64,000 bases of DNA from Pontibacillus chungwhensis. GTDB taxonomy: Bacteria; Bacillota; Bacilli; Bacillales; BH030062. The stretch spans positions 2,914,001 through 2,978,000 of the forward strand of contig NZ_CP126446.1 of NCBI RefSeq assembly GCF_030166655.1. Direction: 5' to 3'. Position 1 is the stretch's first letter; every line of letters starts with the position of its first letter. A program made the translations under genes and the position numbers. Shown one piece after another: positions 1-9,997 of this stretch. The notes below the pieces were generated by a model, which did not search any database, was not told the origin of the DNA, and saw only the letters and a list, made by a program, of their open reading frames with translations.

Positions 1-123
1 ATTCACCGCATCCAAACACTCAGGGATTGTTCGGAAGCTAACCGTTTGATCTGATTGAAATAATGCATCCACTGCTATATTTGTAAATGTTCCTTTTGGT
101 CCTAAATATCCTACTTTTACCAC
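1..123 (-). CDS. pheA: Prephenate dehydratase PheA, N-terminal fragment
   Basis: The first 41 codons of prephenate dehydratase, the enzyme that decarboxylates and dehydrates prephenate to phenylpyruvate for phenylalanine synthesis; the rest lies beyond the left edge. The translation opens MVKVGYLGPKGTFTNIAVDA; the GYLGPKGTFT signature is diagnostic of the catalytic PDT domain. The start is a GTG preceded by a strong purine-rich ribosome binding site (GAGGGGGAAA). It follows pheB by 16 bases, the conserved obg-pheB-pheA order of Bacillaceae, so it is probably the last gene of the obg transcript. The truncation is only the window edge. Confidence 0.9.
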   Translation of the reverse strand, partial: MVKVGYLGPKGTFTNIAVDALFQSDQTVSFRTIPECLDAVN

Positions 124-139
124 AACGTTTCCCCCTCAG

Positions 140-589
140 CTATGCTCCGCTACTTACAACCTCAACTCGGTCTATAAAGTCTAAGCGTTTAAAATCTTGT
201 AATAATTGTTCAATGGATTGACTCATGCCAGATGTATTTAACGAAAGGGTTACGTTAGCCTTCCCTTGCAACGGGATCGTTTGGTGAATCGTTAAGATAT
301 TACAGCCTGATTGAGCGACAGCTGCAAGTAACTGAGAAAGCGTACCTGAACGATCTTCCAAGTGGAAGAATAGGGTGATCATCTTCTCCTTCACCATGGC
401 CTGGAACGGGAAAACTGCATCTCTGTATTTATAAAAGGCACTTCGACTCAAGTCGACTTTCTGCACGGCATCATGCACCGATTCCACTTTACCTCGTTCA
501 AGTAAGGCTTTCGCTTCTAGCGTCTTCTGCATGGATTCTGGCAATACATCACTTCGGACTAAAAAAAATTGTTCATTGTTAATACTCAT
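140..589 (-). CDS. pheB: ACT domain-containing protein PheB
   Basis: A 149-residue protein of the PheB (UPF0735) family. The N-terminal half holds a helix-turn-helix-like segment (around residues 35-60, [20 protein letters not shown]); residues about 71-147 form an ACT domain, the small-ligand (often amino acid) binding fold, beginning [18 protein letters not shown]. It lies between obg and pheA as in B. subtilis, suggesting a role in sensing phenylalanine or regulating its synthesis, but the biochemical role is not established. The length matches the family. Family assignment is secure; function is inference. Confidence 0.88.
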   Translation of the reverse strand: MSINNEQFFLVRSDVLPESMQKTLEAKALLERGKVESVHDAVQKVDLSRSAFYKYRDAVFPFQAMVKEKMITLFFHLEDRSGTLSQLLAAVAQSGCNILTIHQTIPLQGKANVTLSLNTSGMSQSIEQLLQDFKRLDFIDRVEVVSSGA

Positions 590-613
590 GATCTCGTTCC
601 CCTTTTGAATAGT

Positions 614-1906
<1,293 letters not shown>

Positions 1907-2422
1907 TTATTTTAATAACAGAGAGATTAACAATTGTCTGTCTGTTATCTCAATGTCTTGTACATATTCTATATTTTCGACCTCTGCACTTAAGGAGCGA
2001 GGTTCCAATAATTATCCAGCTATCTTAAAGGTAATGAGCGGAAACTCTCCTTTTGTGACAGACATCTCGATTTCGTATAAGTCCCGTTCATTTACATGCT
2101 TCTCAAGATGCATCATGAATTCTTCTAATGAGTGGACTAATGACTGATCAAAAGCAGACAAGTCTAGCGAAGAATCTACATGGTACGTCATATGAAATTG
2201 ATTATGCCGAACATGAAACTGAACGACCCAAAGAGAAAAGTGTGGTGCTTTGAGATTCATTAGTTTTGATTCTTCTCTTGAATCAGCAATAATATGTTGG
2301 AGTTTCTCTTTTACTAATTCCATCTTGTCCATTGTGGCATACCCATAAACGAGCTGTAATTGATTCATCCAATCGTGCCGGTAATGCCGCAGGAGATTCT
2401 CCACCTCATCAACTTTCATCAT
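1907..2422 (-). pseudogene. spo0B: Sporulation phosphotransferase Spo0B, interrupted by in-frame TAA
   Basis: Spo0B passes phosphate from Spo0F to Spo0A in the sporulation phosphorelay. The open part (136 codons, ending at 2012) carries the phosphorylated histidine in LLRHYRHDWMNQLQL (His16) and the first part of the C-terminal domain. A TAA at 2012-2014 stops it. Reading on in the same frame gives 34 more codons to a second TAA at 1907-1909, including EITDRQLLISLLLK. These resemble the B. subtilis Spo0B C-terminus (from memory, EITSHECLIEIGLD) and bring the gene up to the obg ribosome binding site, as in the usual coupled layout. I therefore infer a single nonsense change (or sequencing error) in a formerly 171-codon gene. 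Whether the shortened protein still works is unknown. Confidence 0.8.
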
Positions 2423-2608
2423 ATCCCGCCCCTTTTATCATAATAGTAAAAGTATAGCAGACTTAGGGTCTTTGGGAAAAGATTGTTGAGTAGAAGCGAT
2501 TTCATTCAAGAGGGTTAATACGAGAGGATTTTTCCTTTACGAATTCATATGACAATTGAAGCTCATTCATTAGATGCATCTTTATATTTAACAGAATCGG
2601 CATCTCAA

Positions 2609-2641
2609 TAAAAAAACTCTAACCCGAAGGCTAGAGTTTTT
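2609..2641 (-). terminator. Intrinsic terminator after rpmA
   Basis: Hairpin ACTCTAGCC/GGGTTAGAGT on the minus strand with one mismatch, followed by a run of seven U. It closes the rplU-prp-rpmA transcript and separates it from spo0B. The stretch between it and spo0B (2423-2608) has no ORF; an AT-rich segment around 2430-2460 resembling -10 boxes may hold the spo0B promoter. Confidence 0.8.
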
Positions 2642-2650
2642 CTAAAAAGC

Positions 2651-2941
2651 TTACGCTTCTTGAGCTACAGGGTATACGCTAACTTTTTTGCGGTTACGAC
2701 CGTAGCGTTCGAATTTAACAACACCATCTACTTTAGAGAATAGTGTGTCGTCACCACCGATGCCTACGTTAGCACCTGGGTAAACTTTTGTACCACGTTG
2801 ACGGTAAAGAATAGAACCAGCTGTCGCAAACTGACCGTCAGCACGCTTCGCTCCAAGACGCTTAGACTCAGAGTCACGACCGTTCTTTGTACTACCTACA
2901 CCCTTCTTTTGGGCGAAGAATTGTAAATTCAGACGTAGCAT
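2651..2941 (-). CDS. rpmA: 50S ribosomal protein L27
   Basis: L27 lies near the peptidyl-transferase centre of the large subunit. The 96-residue sequence begins [14 protein letters not shown]. The LNLQFFA segment is the Firmicutes-type N-terminal extension that Prp protease removes after the alanine so that the mature tail can reach the active site. The core [17 protein letters not shown] and [17 protein letters not shown] are typical. Strong ribosome binding site AAGGAGGTG. It is the last gene of rplU-prp-rpmA, immediately after its own processing protease. Confidence 0.98.
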   Translation of the reverse strand: MLRLNLQFFAQKKGVGSTKNGRDSESKRLGAKRADGQFATAGSILYRQRGTKVYPGANVGIGGDDTLFSKVDGVVKFERYGRNRKKVSVYPVAQEA

Positions 2942-2955
2942 TGGGCTGCACCTCC

Positions 2956-3288
2956 TTATGGTTCGACTATTGTAATATATTGACCATAATCACGTTTAAT
3001 GGTTTCAAGTGATACCATCATGCCCTCTAACAAGAGTTGTGCTTTCTCAAACACAGCAGGAGATAAGGAATTCGGGAGTTCAACTCTCAAATAGCCTCCT
3101 TCACCTTCTTGCTCGATGACAGGTTCAAATTCACAAAGCTCCATCACAGCGTTCACTGCACCAAACGATACAGCTGAGACAGCAGCACATACGAGATCAT
3201 GTCCATAAGGTCCACTTTCAGCATGTCCACTTAACTCAAAATCTATGATTTGTCTTTGCTCATTTCGTGTTACAAGCACCTGGATCAT
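2956..3288 (-). CDS. prp: Ribosomal-processing cysteine protease Prp
   Basis: A small cysteine protease (110 residues, YsxB family) that cleaves the N-terminal extension of L27. The catalytic pair is visible: His22 in [13 protein letters not shown] and Cys34 in [11 protein letters not shown], the same spacing as in characterised Prp. It sits between rplU and rpmA, next to its substrate, with 9 bases to rplU and 14 to rpmA. The pairing with the LNLQFFA extension of L27 in this genome makes the assignment very safe. Confidence 0.95.
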   Translation of the reverse strand: MIQVLVTRNEQRQIIDFELSGHAESGPYGHDLVCAAVSAVSFGAVNAVMELCEFEPVIEQEGEGGYLRVELPNSLSPAVFEKAQLLLEGMMVSLETIKRDYGQYITIVEP

Positions 3289-3297
3289 AAGGCACCC

Positions 3298-3606
3298 TTA
3301 CGCGTTGATTTTTTCAACAGTAAGTTTTGTGTAAGGTTGACGATGACCTTGTTTACGCTTGTAGTTCTTTTTAGGCTTGTATTTGAATACAGTTACTTTG
3401 CGGCCACGGTCTTGTTTGTCGACTTTAGCCGTAACAGAAGCACCGTCAACGTAAGGAGCTCCGACTTTCGTGTCTTCGCCACCTACTACAAGTACCTTGT
3501 CGAACGTTACGTTTTCACCATTAGCAGCTTCAACTTTTTCAACGTAGATTGTTTGACCTTCTTCTACTTTGACTTGTTTGCCACCAGTTTCAATAATTGC
3601 GTACAT
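3298..3606 (-). CDS. rplU: 50S ribosomal protein L21
   Basis: L21 is a large-subunit protein binding 23S rRNA. The start is placed at [11 protein letters not shown], preceded by GAGGAGGTGCAAGT; an upstream extension of the frame (11 codons) belongs to the leader RNA. The length of 102 residues is standard, with the characteristic ETGGKQ opening and [13 protein letters not shown] end. First gene of rplU-prp-rpmA, expressed behind an L21-type leader. Confidence 0.97.
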   Translation of the reverse strand: MYAIIETGGKQVKVEEGQTIYVEKVEAANGENVTFDKVLVVGGEDTKVGAPYVDGASVTAKVDKQDRGRKVTVFKYKPKKNYKRKQGHRQPYTKLTVEKINA

Positions 3607-3609
3607 ACT

Positions 3610-3727
3610 TGCACCTCCTCTTGCACTCAGACTCGCCATGCAGGTGCTCCATCAGGAGCTTAAAAACCTGTTTTGAGCGGTTGTAGCACTTGGTGCTACG
3701 AGACATAACATATAGATGTTACCACCT
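3610..3727 (-). ncRNA. L21 leader RNA upstream of rplU
   Basis: The 120 bases between the rng stop and rplU contain several local hairpins: GTAGCACCAAGTGCTAC (about 3683-3699) and GCTCCTGATGGAGC (about 3647-3660). Such a structured leader precedes rplU in most Bacillales and is thought to mediate autogenous control by L21. The call rests on position and hairpins; a covariance search against the L21 leader family would settle it. Confidence 0.65.
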
Positions 3728-5182
3728 CTAAAACAACCTGTCAAGAGACCCGTCGATATAAAAAGGTCGCTCTTGCAGGTTTTTCTGATCTCCTACATAA
3801 CGGATGCGATAAGAACTATCGCTTGTACTATTATTAAGGACAAAGACTTCTTTGTAAAGAACAGATTTTAATTTTTCAACATCACATCTCTCCCTGAACT
3901 CGGAAAGGAGCTCAGGATCGACTTCAAGCACAATGACATCCTTATCACTTCTCCGGTAAGAAAGAAGTTCTCGCTCTAGCTGATAGGCCTTCGTTTCGAG
4001 TGTTAATACATGTCCTGCTCTTAGCTCTGATATCCGATAAGGAAGCGATGAAGAGGTGCGCTTTCTTGTTAGCTCTACTAGCCCAAGCCGAGTAAATCCG
4101 AGCACTTCAGAACGTACAGGGTCTTGCTTTAGTTCCTTCTTAAGAGCCGAAAGAACCCGCTGTTGATCTTTTGGATTTTTCATCGTGATAAAGTCGATTA
4201 AGATCATTCCAGAAAGGTTCCTAAGCCTCAGTTGCTTTGCGACTTCTTTAGCTGCTGCGACATTCGTCTGCAAAACAGATTGAGCCTTTGAGGCTTTCCC
4301 AACCCTTTTTGCTGAATTGACGTCGATGACCACCATCGCTTCTGTCTGATCAAGTACAATCTCCCCGCCACCTTGGAGTGAGACCTTCCGCTCGATGACC
4401 TTCTCCATTACCTGATTCGCAGTAAATGGCCAAGCATGAGTCGAATCTTTCCACTCACACTTCGAAGCAAGATAAGGGTAGCGGTGGTCGATTCGCCGTT
4501 TTACCCATTGTTCGTCCACCGCAATTGATTGAATTTCCTTTTCTCCGTATTGCCGGATCAACTGATCCGGAATGACAGGATCCTCAAAAGCAAGTACGGG
4601 CGGTTTCTGATTTTGAAAGGCTGTTTCAATCTCTTTCCATTCTTGTTGCAATCGACTGAAGGCCTCTTTCAATTCTGAATCCGTCATCGTTTTAGAAGAG
4701 GTTCGGAATAAAACCCCTTCTTCTCCGACACTCCAACTTGTGGCTAACGCCAGCAACTCTTCACGTCTGTCTTGTTCAATTTTCTTCGATACAGCGTGAT
4801 AGTGCCCAAATGGAAGGTAAACGATGTGTTGCCCTGGCAGCGTTACATTTGCCGTTAATTGCGCCCCTTTATCTTCAATGGCGTCTTTTGTAACCTGCAC
4901 CCACAATGCCTGGCCTTCATGAATCAGCTGTTCGATCCTTTTTTCAGAGTCTAATCTTGAAGCAGGGATTTCTGAACACTTCAAAAAACCAAGCTTATTA
5001 GGGCCAAAATGAACAAAGGCCGCTTGTAAGCTTGGTTCGATATTCACCACTCTACCTTTATAAATGTTCCCGATCAGATCGCCATCATCTTTTCTTGAAA
5101 CAGATAAACGGTCCAAAGTTCCGTCATCCGTTACGATCGCCCATTTCTCTGATGGGAGCGTTTGAATATAAATATCTTTCAT
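3728..5182 (-). CDS. rng: Ribonuclease E/G family protein
   Basis: A 484-residue member of the RNase E/G endoribonuclease family, which cleaves single-stranded RNA in rRNA maturation and mRNA decay. An S1-like RNA-binding region spans about residues 35-120 (IGNIYKGRVVNIEPSLQAAF). The two metal-binding aspartates of the nuclease domain are visible in AMVVIDVNSAKR and GMILIDFITM. After LVELTRKRTSSSL the usual CPxCxG zinc-link of this family is not seen, so tetramerisation through zinc looks unlikely. The start is an ATG behind AAAAGGTG; a GTG nine bases upstream lies inside that site. It lies 15 bases after spoIVFB; B. subtilis lacks this gene at this spot. Confidence 0.88.
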   Translation of the reverse strand: MKDIYIQTLPSEKWAIVTDDGTLDRLSVSRKDDGDLIGNIYKGRVVNIEPSLQAAFVHFGPNKLGFLKCSEIPASRLDSEKRIEQLIHEGQALWVQVTKDAIEDKGAQLTANVTLPGQHIVYLPFGHYHAVSKKIEQDRREELLALATSWSVGEEGVLFRTSSKTMTDSELKEAFSRLQQEWKEIETAFQNQKPPVLAFEDPVIPDQLIRQYGEKEIQSIAVDEQWVKRRIDHRYPYLASKCEWKDSTHAWPFTANQVMEKVIERKVSLQGGGEIVLDQTEAMVVIDVNSAKRVGKASKAQSVLQTNVAAAKEVAKQLRLRNLSGMILIDFITMKNPKDQQRVLSALKKELKQDPVRSEVLGFTRLGLVELTRKRTSSSLPYRISELRAGHVLTLETKAYQLERELLSYRRSDKDVIVLEVDPELLSEFRERCDVEKLKSVLYKEVFVLNNSTSDSSYRIRYVGDQKNLQERPFYIDGSLDRLF

Positions 5183-5197
5183 CTTCTTCACCTTTTC

Positions 5198-6064
5198 TTA
5201 TGAAGCAAACCATTCTGCGAGTTCGCTTGCCTTAGCGCGAGATTGTTTCATCGTGAAATAATAATACAAACATTCCCCTTCATCTATCTGTGCCCGACTT
5301 TGATTAGGACGGGTGACAAAGATTTGATGATGGTTCCCTCGTTTGAATTGCCTGAAGATATGCATGACAGGGATATCCTCGTTCACGTGAATGGCACGGA
5401 GTTTACGAACTTTCTCTCCATTCTGTTCATGACGTTTCATTAGATACCGCAGAAAGGAATACTCTCTTTGCCTCCATTCTAGCCGATTTTCCCATAACAG
5501 GAAAGCAGCCAAAAAGATGGTGCTTAAAGAAAAGGGCAAGAAAACCATGGCCAGGATTAACGCAACCACCAGAAAACTTAGCGATAAGTATAATAGAATT
5601 TGCTGGGCGCGGACAAAGGGAAGGGCATAGGAAAGGGAAAGGAACAAGAGCTTCCCTCCATCAAGGGGCCAAATGGGTAATAAATTAAACAAAAATAATA
5701 TCCCATTGTACAACAGCATCATTTCAATCGTTCCCGGTGACACCCAACCCGTGTACCCTAATAACGTAATGGCTCCCCATAGCCATGCGTGCTGTAAAGG
5801 CCCTGCCAAAACAACCAGTACTTCCTCATGAAATGGTCGTGTATGGTGTTCTTCTGTTTCCATCACGCCTCCAAAAGGCCATAGCATAACAGAACGAATT
5901 CTCCACTTAAAAAAGCGGGCCATCGCATAATGACCCAGCTCATGAATCCATACAAGGGAAAACATAATAACAAGCTGCCACAGGGAACCGGTCAAAATGC
6001 CGATTCCCAGCAGAAGCCAAAGCAACGGATGAACGTGAAAATGATTATTGATCAGCCTCGTCAT
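5198..6064 (-). CDS. spoIVFB: SpoIVFB intramembrane metalloprotease
   Basis: A site-2-type (M50) protease that cleaves pro-sigma-K in the mother cell during sporulation, switching on late coat genes. HELGH at residues 41-45 gives the zinc ligands, and Asp135 in LLPIWPLDGGK is the third ligand. About six hydrophobic segments cover residues 10-190. The cytosolic C-terminal part (about 215-288) matches the CBS-like domain of SpoIVFB. The 288-residue length is normal. It overlaps the end of spoIVFA by 20 bases, consistent with translational coupling of the complex partners. Confidence 0.95.
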   Translation of the reverse strand: MTRLINNHFHVHPLLWLLLGIGILTGSLWQLVIMFSLVWIHELGHYAMARFFKWRIRSVMLWPFGGVMETEEHHTRPFHEEVLVVLAGPLQHAWLWGAITLLGYTGWVSPGTIEMMLLYNGILFLFNLLPIWPLDGGKLLFLSLSYALPFVRAQQILLYLSLSFLVVALILAMVFLPFSLSTIFLAAFLLWENRLEWRQREYSFLRYLMKRHEQNGEKVRKLRAIHVNEDIPVMHIFRQFKRGNHHQIFVTRPNQSRAQIDEGECLYYYFTMKQSRAKASELAEWFAS

Positions 6065-6833
6065 GAACCTGGATCACCTCAATTGGATCAACGAATTGAT
6101 CACCTTTTTGTATGGCAAAATAAACGGTCTCAGCCGTTCCATTTTCAGAAGGAGCCGTCTTTCCAATTACACTCCCAGCCGTTACCTGTTGGTACTGATT
6201 CACATTCACTTCAGATAAGTATCCATAGTGCGATTTGCTTCCATCTGCATGTTGAATAATGACGGTGTTTCCGGTATCTTCTTTCTTCCCTGCAAACTCC
6301 ACCATTCCAGAACCAGAGGCATGAATCTCTTCTTGAGAGGAAGTTTCAATAACCACCCCTTGCCCATTTGTTTGAAATGATTCCCTTATACTCCCGCTCA
6401 CAGGAAGAGCCAATTCACCCGCTGCCGTTGGAACCGCGTCCTCTTCTCCTGGAGATTGGGGAAGAAACGCCAACGGCTCACCAAACTTCTCCATATACCA
6501 CTGATTCACGGCTGCAAATTGGAATTCTTCTGTTACGGCCTGATCGACCCATTCTTTTGGCCTGTCTAAATAGCCAACATCAAGTCTGTATAAGATCGCA
6601 ACAGAGAAAAATAAAACACCCGCTATAACGCTTTTAAATAAGAAAGCCGTCAGAAACTGAGCATTTGCATTTGAACCTCGATCGCTTTCGGAAAAAGGGA
6701 AGTAGCCGTGTTTCTCTTCTTCTTGTACAGAAGGAACGATAGGAGTTGATGTAGATTTCTTTTCTCCTCCTACCCCTCGTTTCTTTTTCCGATCTGCGAT
6801 TGATCTTCGAATATCTTTCACGTCTCTTTTCAT
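6045..6833 (-). CDS. spoIVFA: SpoIVFA, regulator of SpoIVFB
   Basis: The membrane partner that holds SpoIVFB inactive until a forespore signal arrives. The N-terminal half is charged and cytosolic (MKRDVKDIRRSIADRKKKRG), followed by one transmembrane segment around residues 64-84 (LTAFLFKSVIAGVLFFSVAI). Beyond it lies a LytM/M23-like domain (about 140-255, SGMVEFAGKKEDTGNTVIIQ); catalytic histidines are not conserved, as expected for this non-enzymatic family. 262 residues. First gene of the spoIVFAB pair. Confidence 0.93.
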   Translation of the reverse strand: MKRDVKDIRRSIADRKKKRGVGGEKKSTSTPIVPSVQEEEKHGYFPFSESDRGSNANAQFLTAFLFKSVIAGVLFFSVAILYRLDVGYLDRPKEWVDQAVTEEFQFAAVNQWYMEKFGEPLAFLPQSPGEEDAVPTAAGELALPVSGSIRESFQTNGQGVVIETSSQEEIHASGSGMVEFAGKKEDTGNTVIIQHADGSKSHYGYLSEVNVNQYQQVTAGSVIGKTAPSENGTAETVYFAIQKGDQFVDPIEVIQVHDEADQ

Positions 6834-6950
6834 AGCCTCTCCTCATTCCTTCATCCATTCTTTGTACAAGTTTATGTTGGACCTAGACAAGTTATGATTT
6901 AGGAGAAAAGATTAAAATGGATTTTACAAGTCTGTTAGGTTGAGAGGTAC

Positions 6951-6999
6951 CAAAAAAGCTCCGTTCAGTGTGAAGTGTCACACTGAACGGAGCTTTCTT
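6951..6999 (-). terminator. Intrinsic terminator after minD
   Basis: A long perfect stem (AGCTCCGTTCAGTGTG paired with its complement, short loop) followed on the minus strand by a U run. It ends the minCD transcript and isolates the spoIVF genes, so those must have their own promoter in the roughly 120 bases upstream of spoIVFA. Confidence 0.9.
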
Positions 7000-7014
7000 T
7001 CATCTTTATTACGT

Positions 7015-7812
7015 TTAAGAACGAATCCCGAAGAATCGTTTTACCTTTGATAGCATACTTTTATTCTCTTCTAATGATAACAAAGGCACAGATTCCCCTA
7101 GTATTCTTCTGGAGATATTGCGGTATGCCAGAGCTGCTTTCGTATTCGGTTGAAACGCTACAGGCTCACCGTGATTAGACGCTTTAATGACCTCATCATC
7201 ATCAGCTACAATACCCAATAGATCAATAGATAAAATAGTGACTATTTCATCGACATCCAGCATGTCCCCATTTTGGACCATGTGGTTTCTAATACGGTTC
7301 ACAATAAGGCGCGGTGCTTCCACATCCTCTTGTTCTAATAAACCAATAATACGATCGGCATCACGGACAGATGATTTCTCAGGCGTTGTCACAACAATCG
7401 CTTTGTCCGCTCCTGCCACAGCATTTTTATAGCCTTGTTCAATACCTGCTGGACAGTCAATTAATATGTAATCATAGTCCTGTTTCAGCTCTTGAACAAT
7501 CGTCACCATTCCTTCTGGTGTTAAGTCTGACTTATCACTTGTTTGTGCAGCAGGCAATAACGATAAGTCCTCAAAACGCTTATCTTTTATCAAGGCTTGC
7601 TTGAGACGGCAACGTTCTTGAATGACATCTACAATGTCATAAATAATCCGGTTCTCAAGCCCCATCACCACGTCAAGGTTGCGGAGACCTATATCCGTAT
7701 CAACTAAACACACCTTCTTCCCCATTAGCGCTAAGGCTGTACCGAGGTTGGCAGTAGTCGTGGTCTTTCCGACGCCACCTTTTCCTGATGTAATTACGAT
7801 CGACTCACCCAT
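7015..7812 (-). CDS. minD: Septum site-determining ATPase MinD
   Basis: A ParA/MinD-type ATPase that binds the membrane and recruits MinC to stop division at the cell poles. The deviant Walker A motif GKGGVGKTTTTANLG is at residues about 10-24; DTDIGLRNLD and LIDCPAGIEQG follow. The C-terminus (SMLSKVKRFFGIRS) is the amphipathic membrane-targeting helix. 265 residues, normal. It overlaps minC by 8 bases. No minE or minJ is seen nearby. Confidence 0.97.
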   Translation of the reverse strand: MGESIVITSGKGGVGKTTTTANLGTALALMGKKVCLVDTDIGLRNLDVVMGLENRIIYDIVDVIQERCRLKQALIKDKRFEDLSLLPAAQTSDKSDLTPEGMVTIVQELKQDYDYILIDCPAGIEQGYKNAVAGADKAIVVTTPEKSSVRDADRIIGLLEQEDVEAPRLIVNRIRNHMVQNGDMLDVDEIVTILSIDLLGIVADDDEVIKASNHGEPVAFQPNTKAALAYRNISRRILGESVPLLSLEENKSMLSKVKRFFGIRS

Positions 7813-8494
7813 TTAGCATGCTCCTTTCTACCCCTTTTAACTCAGGGCGCTTTTGTGTGAGAAGTTGCAAACGATCAATGATGATCTTTTCTTGTTTGTC
7901 ATCGACATACCCGCATTCCATATACGCTCCCTCAGCCTCTTCATAATCTGGAGAGCGGCTTAAGAAGTCTGCAATTCGCAGTTGGTTCGGTTTCATATAT
8001 GCGGCAGCGATCACAGCATTCTGATTTCCATTTACACCCGCATGGGCGATTCCTCTTAAATTTCCCATTACATAGATGTTACCTGTTGCCACGATCTTCC
8101 CTCCAGGGTTCACATCCCCTACGAGTAACAGATCACCGCGCACCTCTAACACTTGTCCACTACGGATGACTTTAAACACCGGATTCACTGCCCGGTCAAT
8201 TTCCCACTCACGCGCTTCTTCCTTTGTCACGACGTTTGAGTAGATTTCATCTATCACAAGTTTATTATGGCGACGAATGACTTCAATCAGCTCATCTTTT
8301 TGCTCATTTGTTAGGTACCGATTTCCAACCTGGATATTTACAGTGATCATCGGCTGGTCTTCGTCTACATAGTTTTGAGAAATCTTTTGGTCTAATTCAT
8401 AAAGAACATCGTTAAACGAACATGTATCATCAATGTGTAATGTCAGGCCGTCTTTTGTGCCTTTTATAGTAACGACTTGCTTCTTGGTACTCAC
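7805..8494 (-). CDS. minC: Septum site-determining protein MinC
   Basis: Inhibitor of FtsZ polymerisation working with MinD. The N-terminal domain (about 1-100) is followed by the C-terminal beta-helix domain (about 105-210) with the hallmark sequence LEVRGDLLLVGDVNPGGKI and MGNLRGIAHAG. 229 residues. The start is a GTG after GAGGTGAAGC. Directly downstream of mreBCD, as in B. subtilis, and coupled to minD. Confidence 0.95.
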   Translation of the reverse strand: MSTKKQVVTIKGTKDGLTLHIDDTCSFNDVLYELDQKISQNYVDEDQPMITVNIQVGNRYLTNEQKDELIEVIRRHNKLVIDEIYSNVVTKEEAREWEIDRAVNPVFKVIRSGQVLEVRGDLLLVGDVNPGGKIVATGNIYVMGNLRGIAHAGVNGNQNAVIAAAYMKPNQLRIADFLSRSPDYEEAEGAYMECGYVDDKQEKIIIDRLQLLTQKRPELKGVERSMLNG

Positions 8495-8548
8495 GGAAGC
8501 TTCACCTCAAACAATATATTCGACTCTTGTTATCGCAATTCCTTTCGC

Positions 8549-9088
8549 CTATACGGCTTTCTGGCTTGCCAATTGCTCTTCTGACCACTTGTAAAGAAGA
8601 GATGGTACGAATGGATATAAAACGAGCGTGAAGACTAGATTAGCCAGTAAAGTAGGAATTAAACTCATAAGCGCGTACGTTTCCCATGTCATGACAAATC
8701 CTTGTACAGAGGAGTACAGGAAGAAGATGAGCGCATCAGCCATAGCTACACCAACGACACTCATTAAAATAGCTACAAACATGTTGGCGTGAAGAAGCTT
8801 CTTTAAGCCATGTACGATATACGCCGTAATTCCATAGGTAAACATATAGACCCCAAGTATATCGGTATACAGGAGATCAAACAGAAAACCAAATAAAATT
8901 CCATATAAAACGCAATAATACGTGTAGTCAAAATCGTAAAAGATCGCTATGTACACAAGAAAGACAAACACCCAATGAGGGATAATATAATAATCGGAAA
9001 GGAGCCATTCCTTTGGTAAGAAATCAGTAGCTGTTCCTTCTAATACAAGAAATAGCAGAAGAATGGCCGGAAGGATTAAACGCTTCAT
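8549..9088 (-). CDS. mreD: Rod shape-determining protein MreD
   Basis: An integral membrane component of the elongasome. Its 179 residues are mostly hydrophobic, with five to six predicted membrane segments and little soluble sequence. The start overlaps the end of mreC by four bases (ATGA type). Identity rests on size, topology and position after mreBC. Confidence 0.92.
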   Translation of the reverse strand: MKRLILPAILLLFLVLEGTATDFLPKEWLLSDYYIIPHWVFVFLVYIAIFYDFDYTYYCVLYGILFGFLFDLLYTDILGVYMFTYGITAYIVHGLKKLLHANMFVAILMSVVGVAMADALIFFLYSSVQGFVMTWETYALMSLIPTLLANLVFTLVLYPFVPSLLYKWSEEQLASQKAV

Positions 9089-9984
9089 TGTCCATCCTCC
9101 TCTTCCCCTTCTGGGTCCTCTGGTTGCTCATCTAATTTTGGTGAAAACATATCTCGATCAATGACTGACACGTGATTGATTTCATAAAAGTCAGCTGCTG
9201 GTTCGACATAGGCGAGTTGAGTTAATCCATATTCATCGATTACGACTTCACGGACTTTCCCGATCTCTAACCCACTAGGGAACACGCCTCCCATACCAGA
9301 GCTCACCACAAGTTGCCCTTTTTCAATCTTGGCATCATAGGGGATTTCTTTCAAGAGAAGAGCCTTCTCTTTTTCATCATACCCGCCCTCAATTAAACCG
9401 TATTGGTTCTCATCTCCGACGACTTTAGCATGAATAAGGTTGTTTCCTCCGAAGCCACTTAACAACTGGATCGTCGATGTGACTTGAGAAGTACTTTGAA
9501 TCTTCCCGATCATTCCTTTTCCAGTAATGACCGCCATCCCTTTCTTGACGCCGTGTTGCTCCCCTTTGTTAATGGTAAGTTGCTTATACCAACGCTCTTC
9601 AGGGCCACGGGCGATGACTGTCCCCTGAATAGGGGTGTAGTCTCCTAGACTTTCATTCTTATCGAGCATACTGCGTAGTTCTTTATTTTCTTTCTTCAAT
9701 AACTGAATTTCTTCTAGTAAATTACGGTCCTCAAGCAGTTTCTGCTTTAACACTTGATTCTGCTCATATGTGTTCTTTACATCTTTGATGTTATCAAAGG
9801 TCCCTGTCACAAATTGCACAGGGGCATGAAAAGCTGTCTGAACCCAACCGATTGTATCTTGCAAGAACTGTTCCGGAAGCGTTAAATGATCCCGGTCTCT
9901 AATGGTAAATCCAATGAGCGCCACCAGGAAAATAATGCTTACAAGAATGAGAATCAGTCGTTTGTTTCGAAAAAATGATGGCAT
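9085..9984 (-). CDS. mreC: Rod shape-determining protein MreC
   Basis: A bitopic protein linking MreB filaments to the external cell wall synthesis machinery. There is an N-terminal membrane segment at about residues 9-27, a coiled coil at about 68-112 (VKNTYEQNQVLKQKLLEDRN), and the beta-barrel MreC domain (about 120-275) with VITGKGMIGKI and VSSGMGGVFPSGLEIGKV. The last 15 residues are strongly acidic. 299 residues, as in related species. Coupled to mreD. Confidence 0.95.
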   Translation of the reverse strand: MPSFFRNKRLILILVSIIFLVALIGFTIRDRDHLTLPEQFLQDTIGWVQTAFHAPVQFVTGTFDNIKDVKNTYEQNQVLKQKLLEDRNLLEEIQLLKKENKELRSMLDKNESLGDYTPIQGTVIARGPEERWYKQLTINKGEQHGVKKGMAVITGKGMIGKIQSTSQVTSTIQLLSGFGGNNLIHAKVVGDENQYGLIEGGYDEKEKALLLKEIPYDAKIEKGQLVVSSGMGGVFPSGLEIGKVREVVIDEYGLTQLAYVEPAADFYEINHVSVIDRDMFSPKLDEQPEDPEGEEEDGQ

Positions 9985-9997
9985 ACCTTACACCTTC

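Noticed and set aside
3250-3663. 137-codon ORF on the plus strand over rplU and its leader
   Set aside because: It is antisense to rplU and prp, has no ribosome binding site and no recognisable domain.
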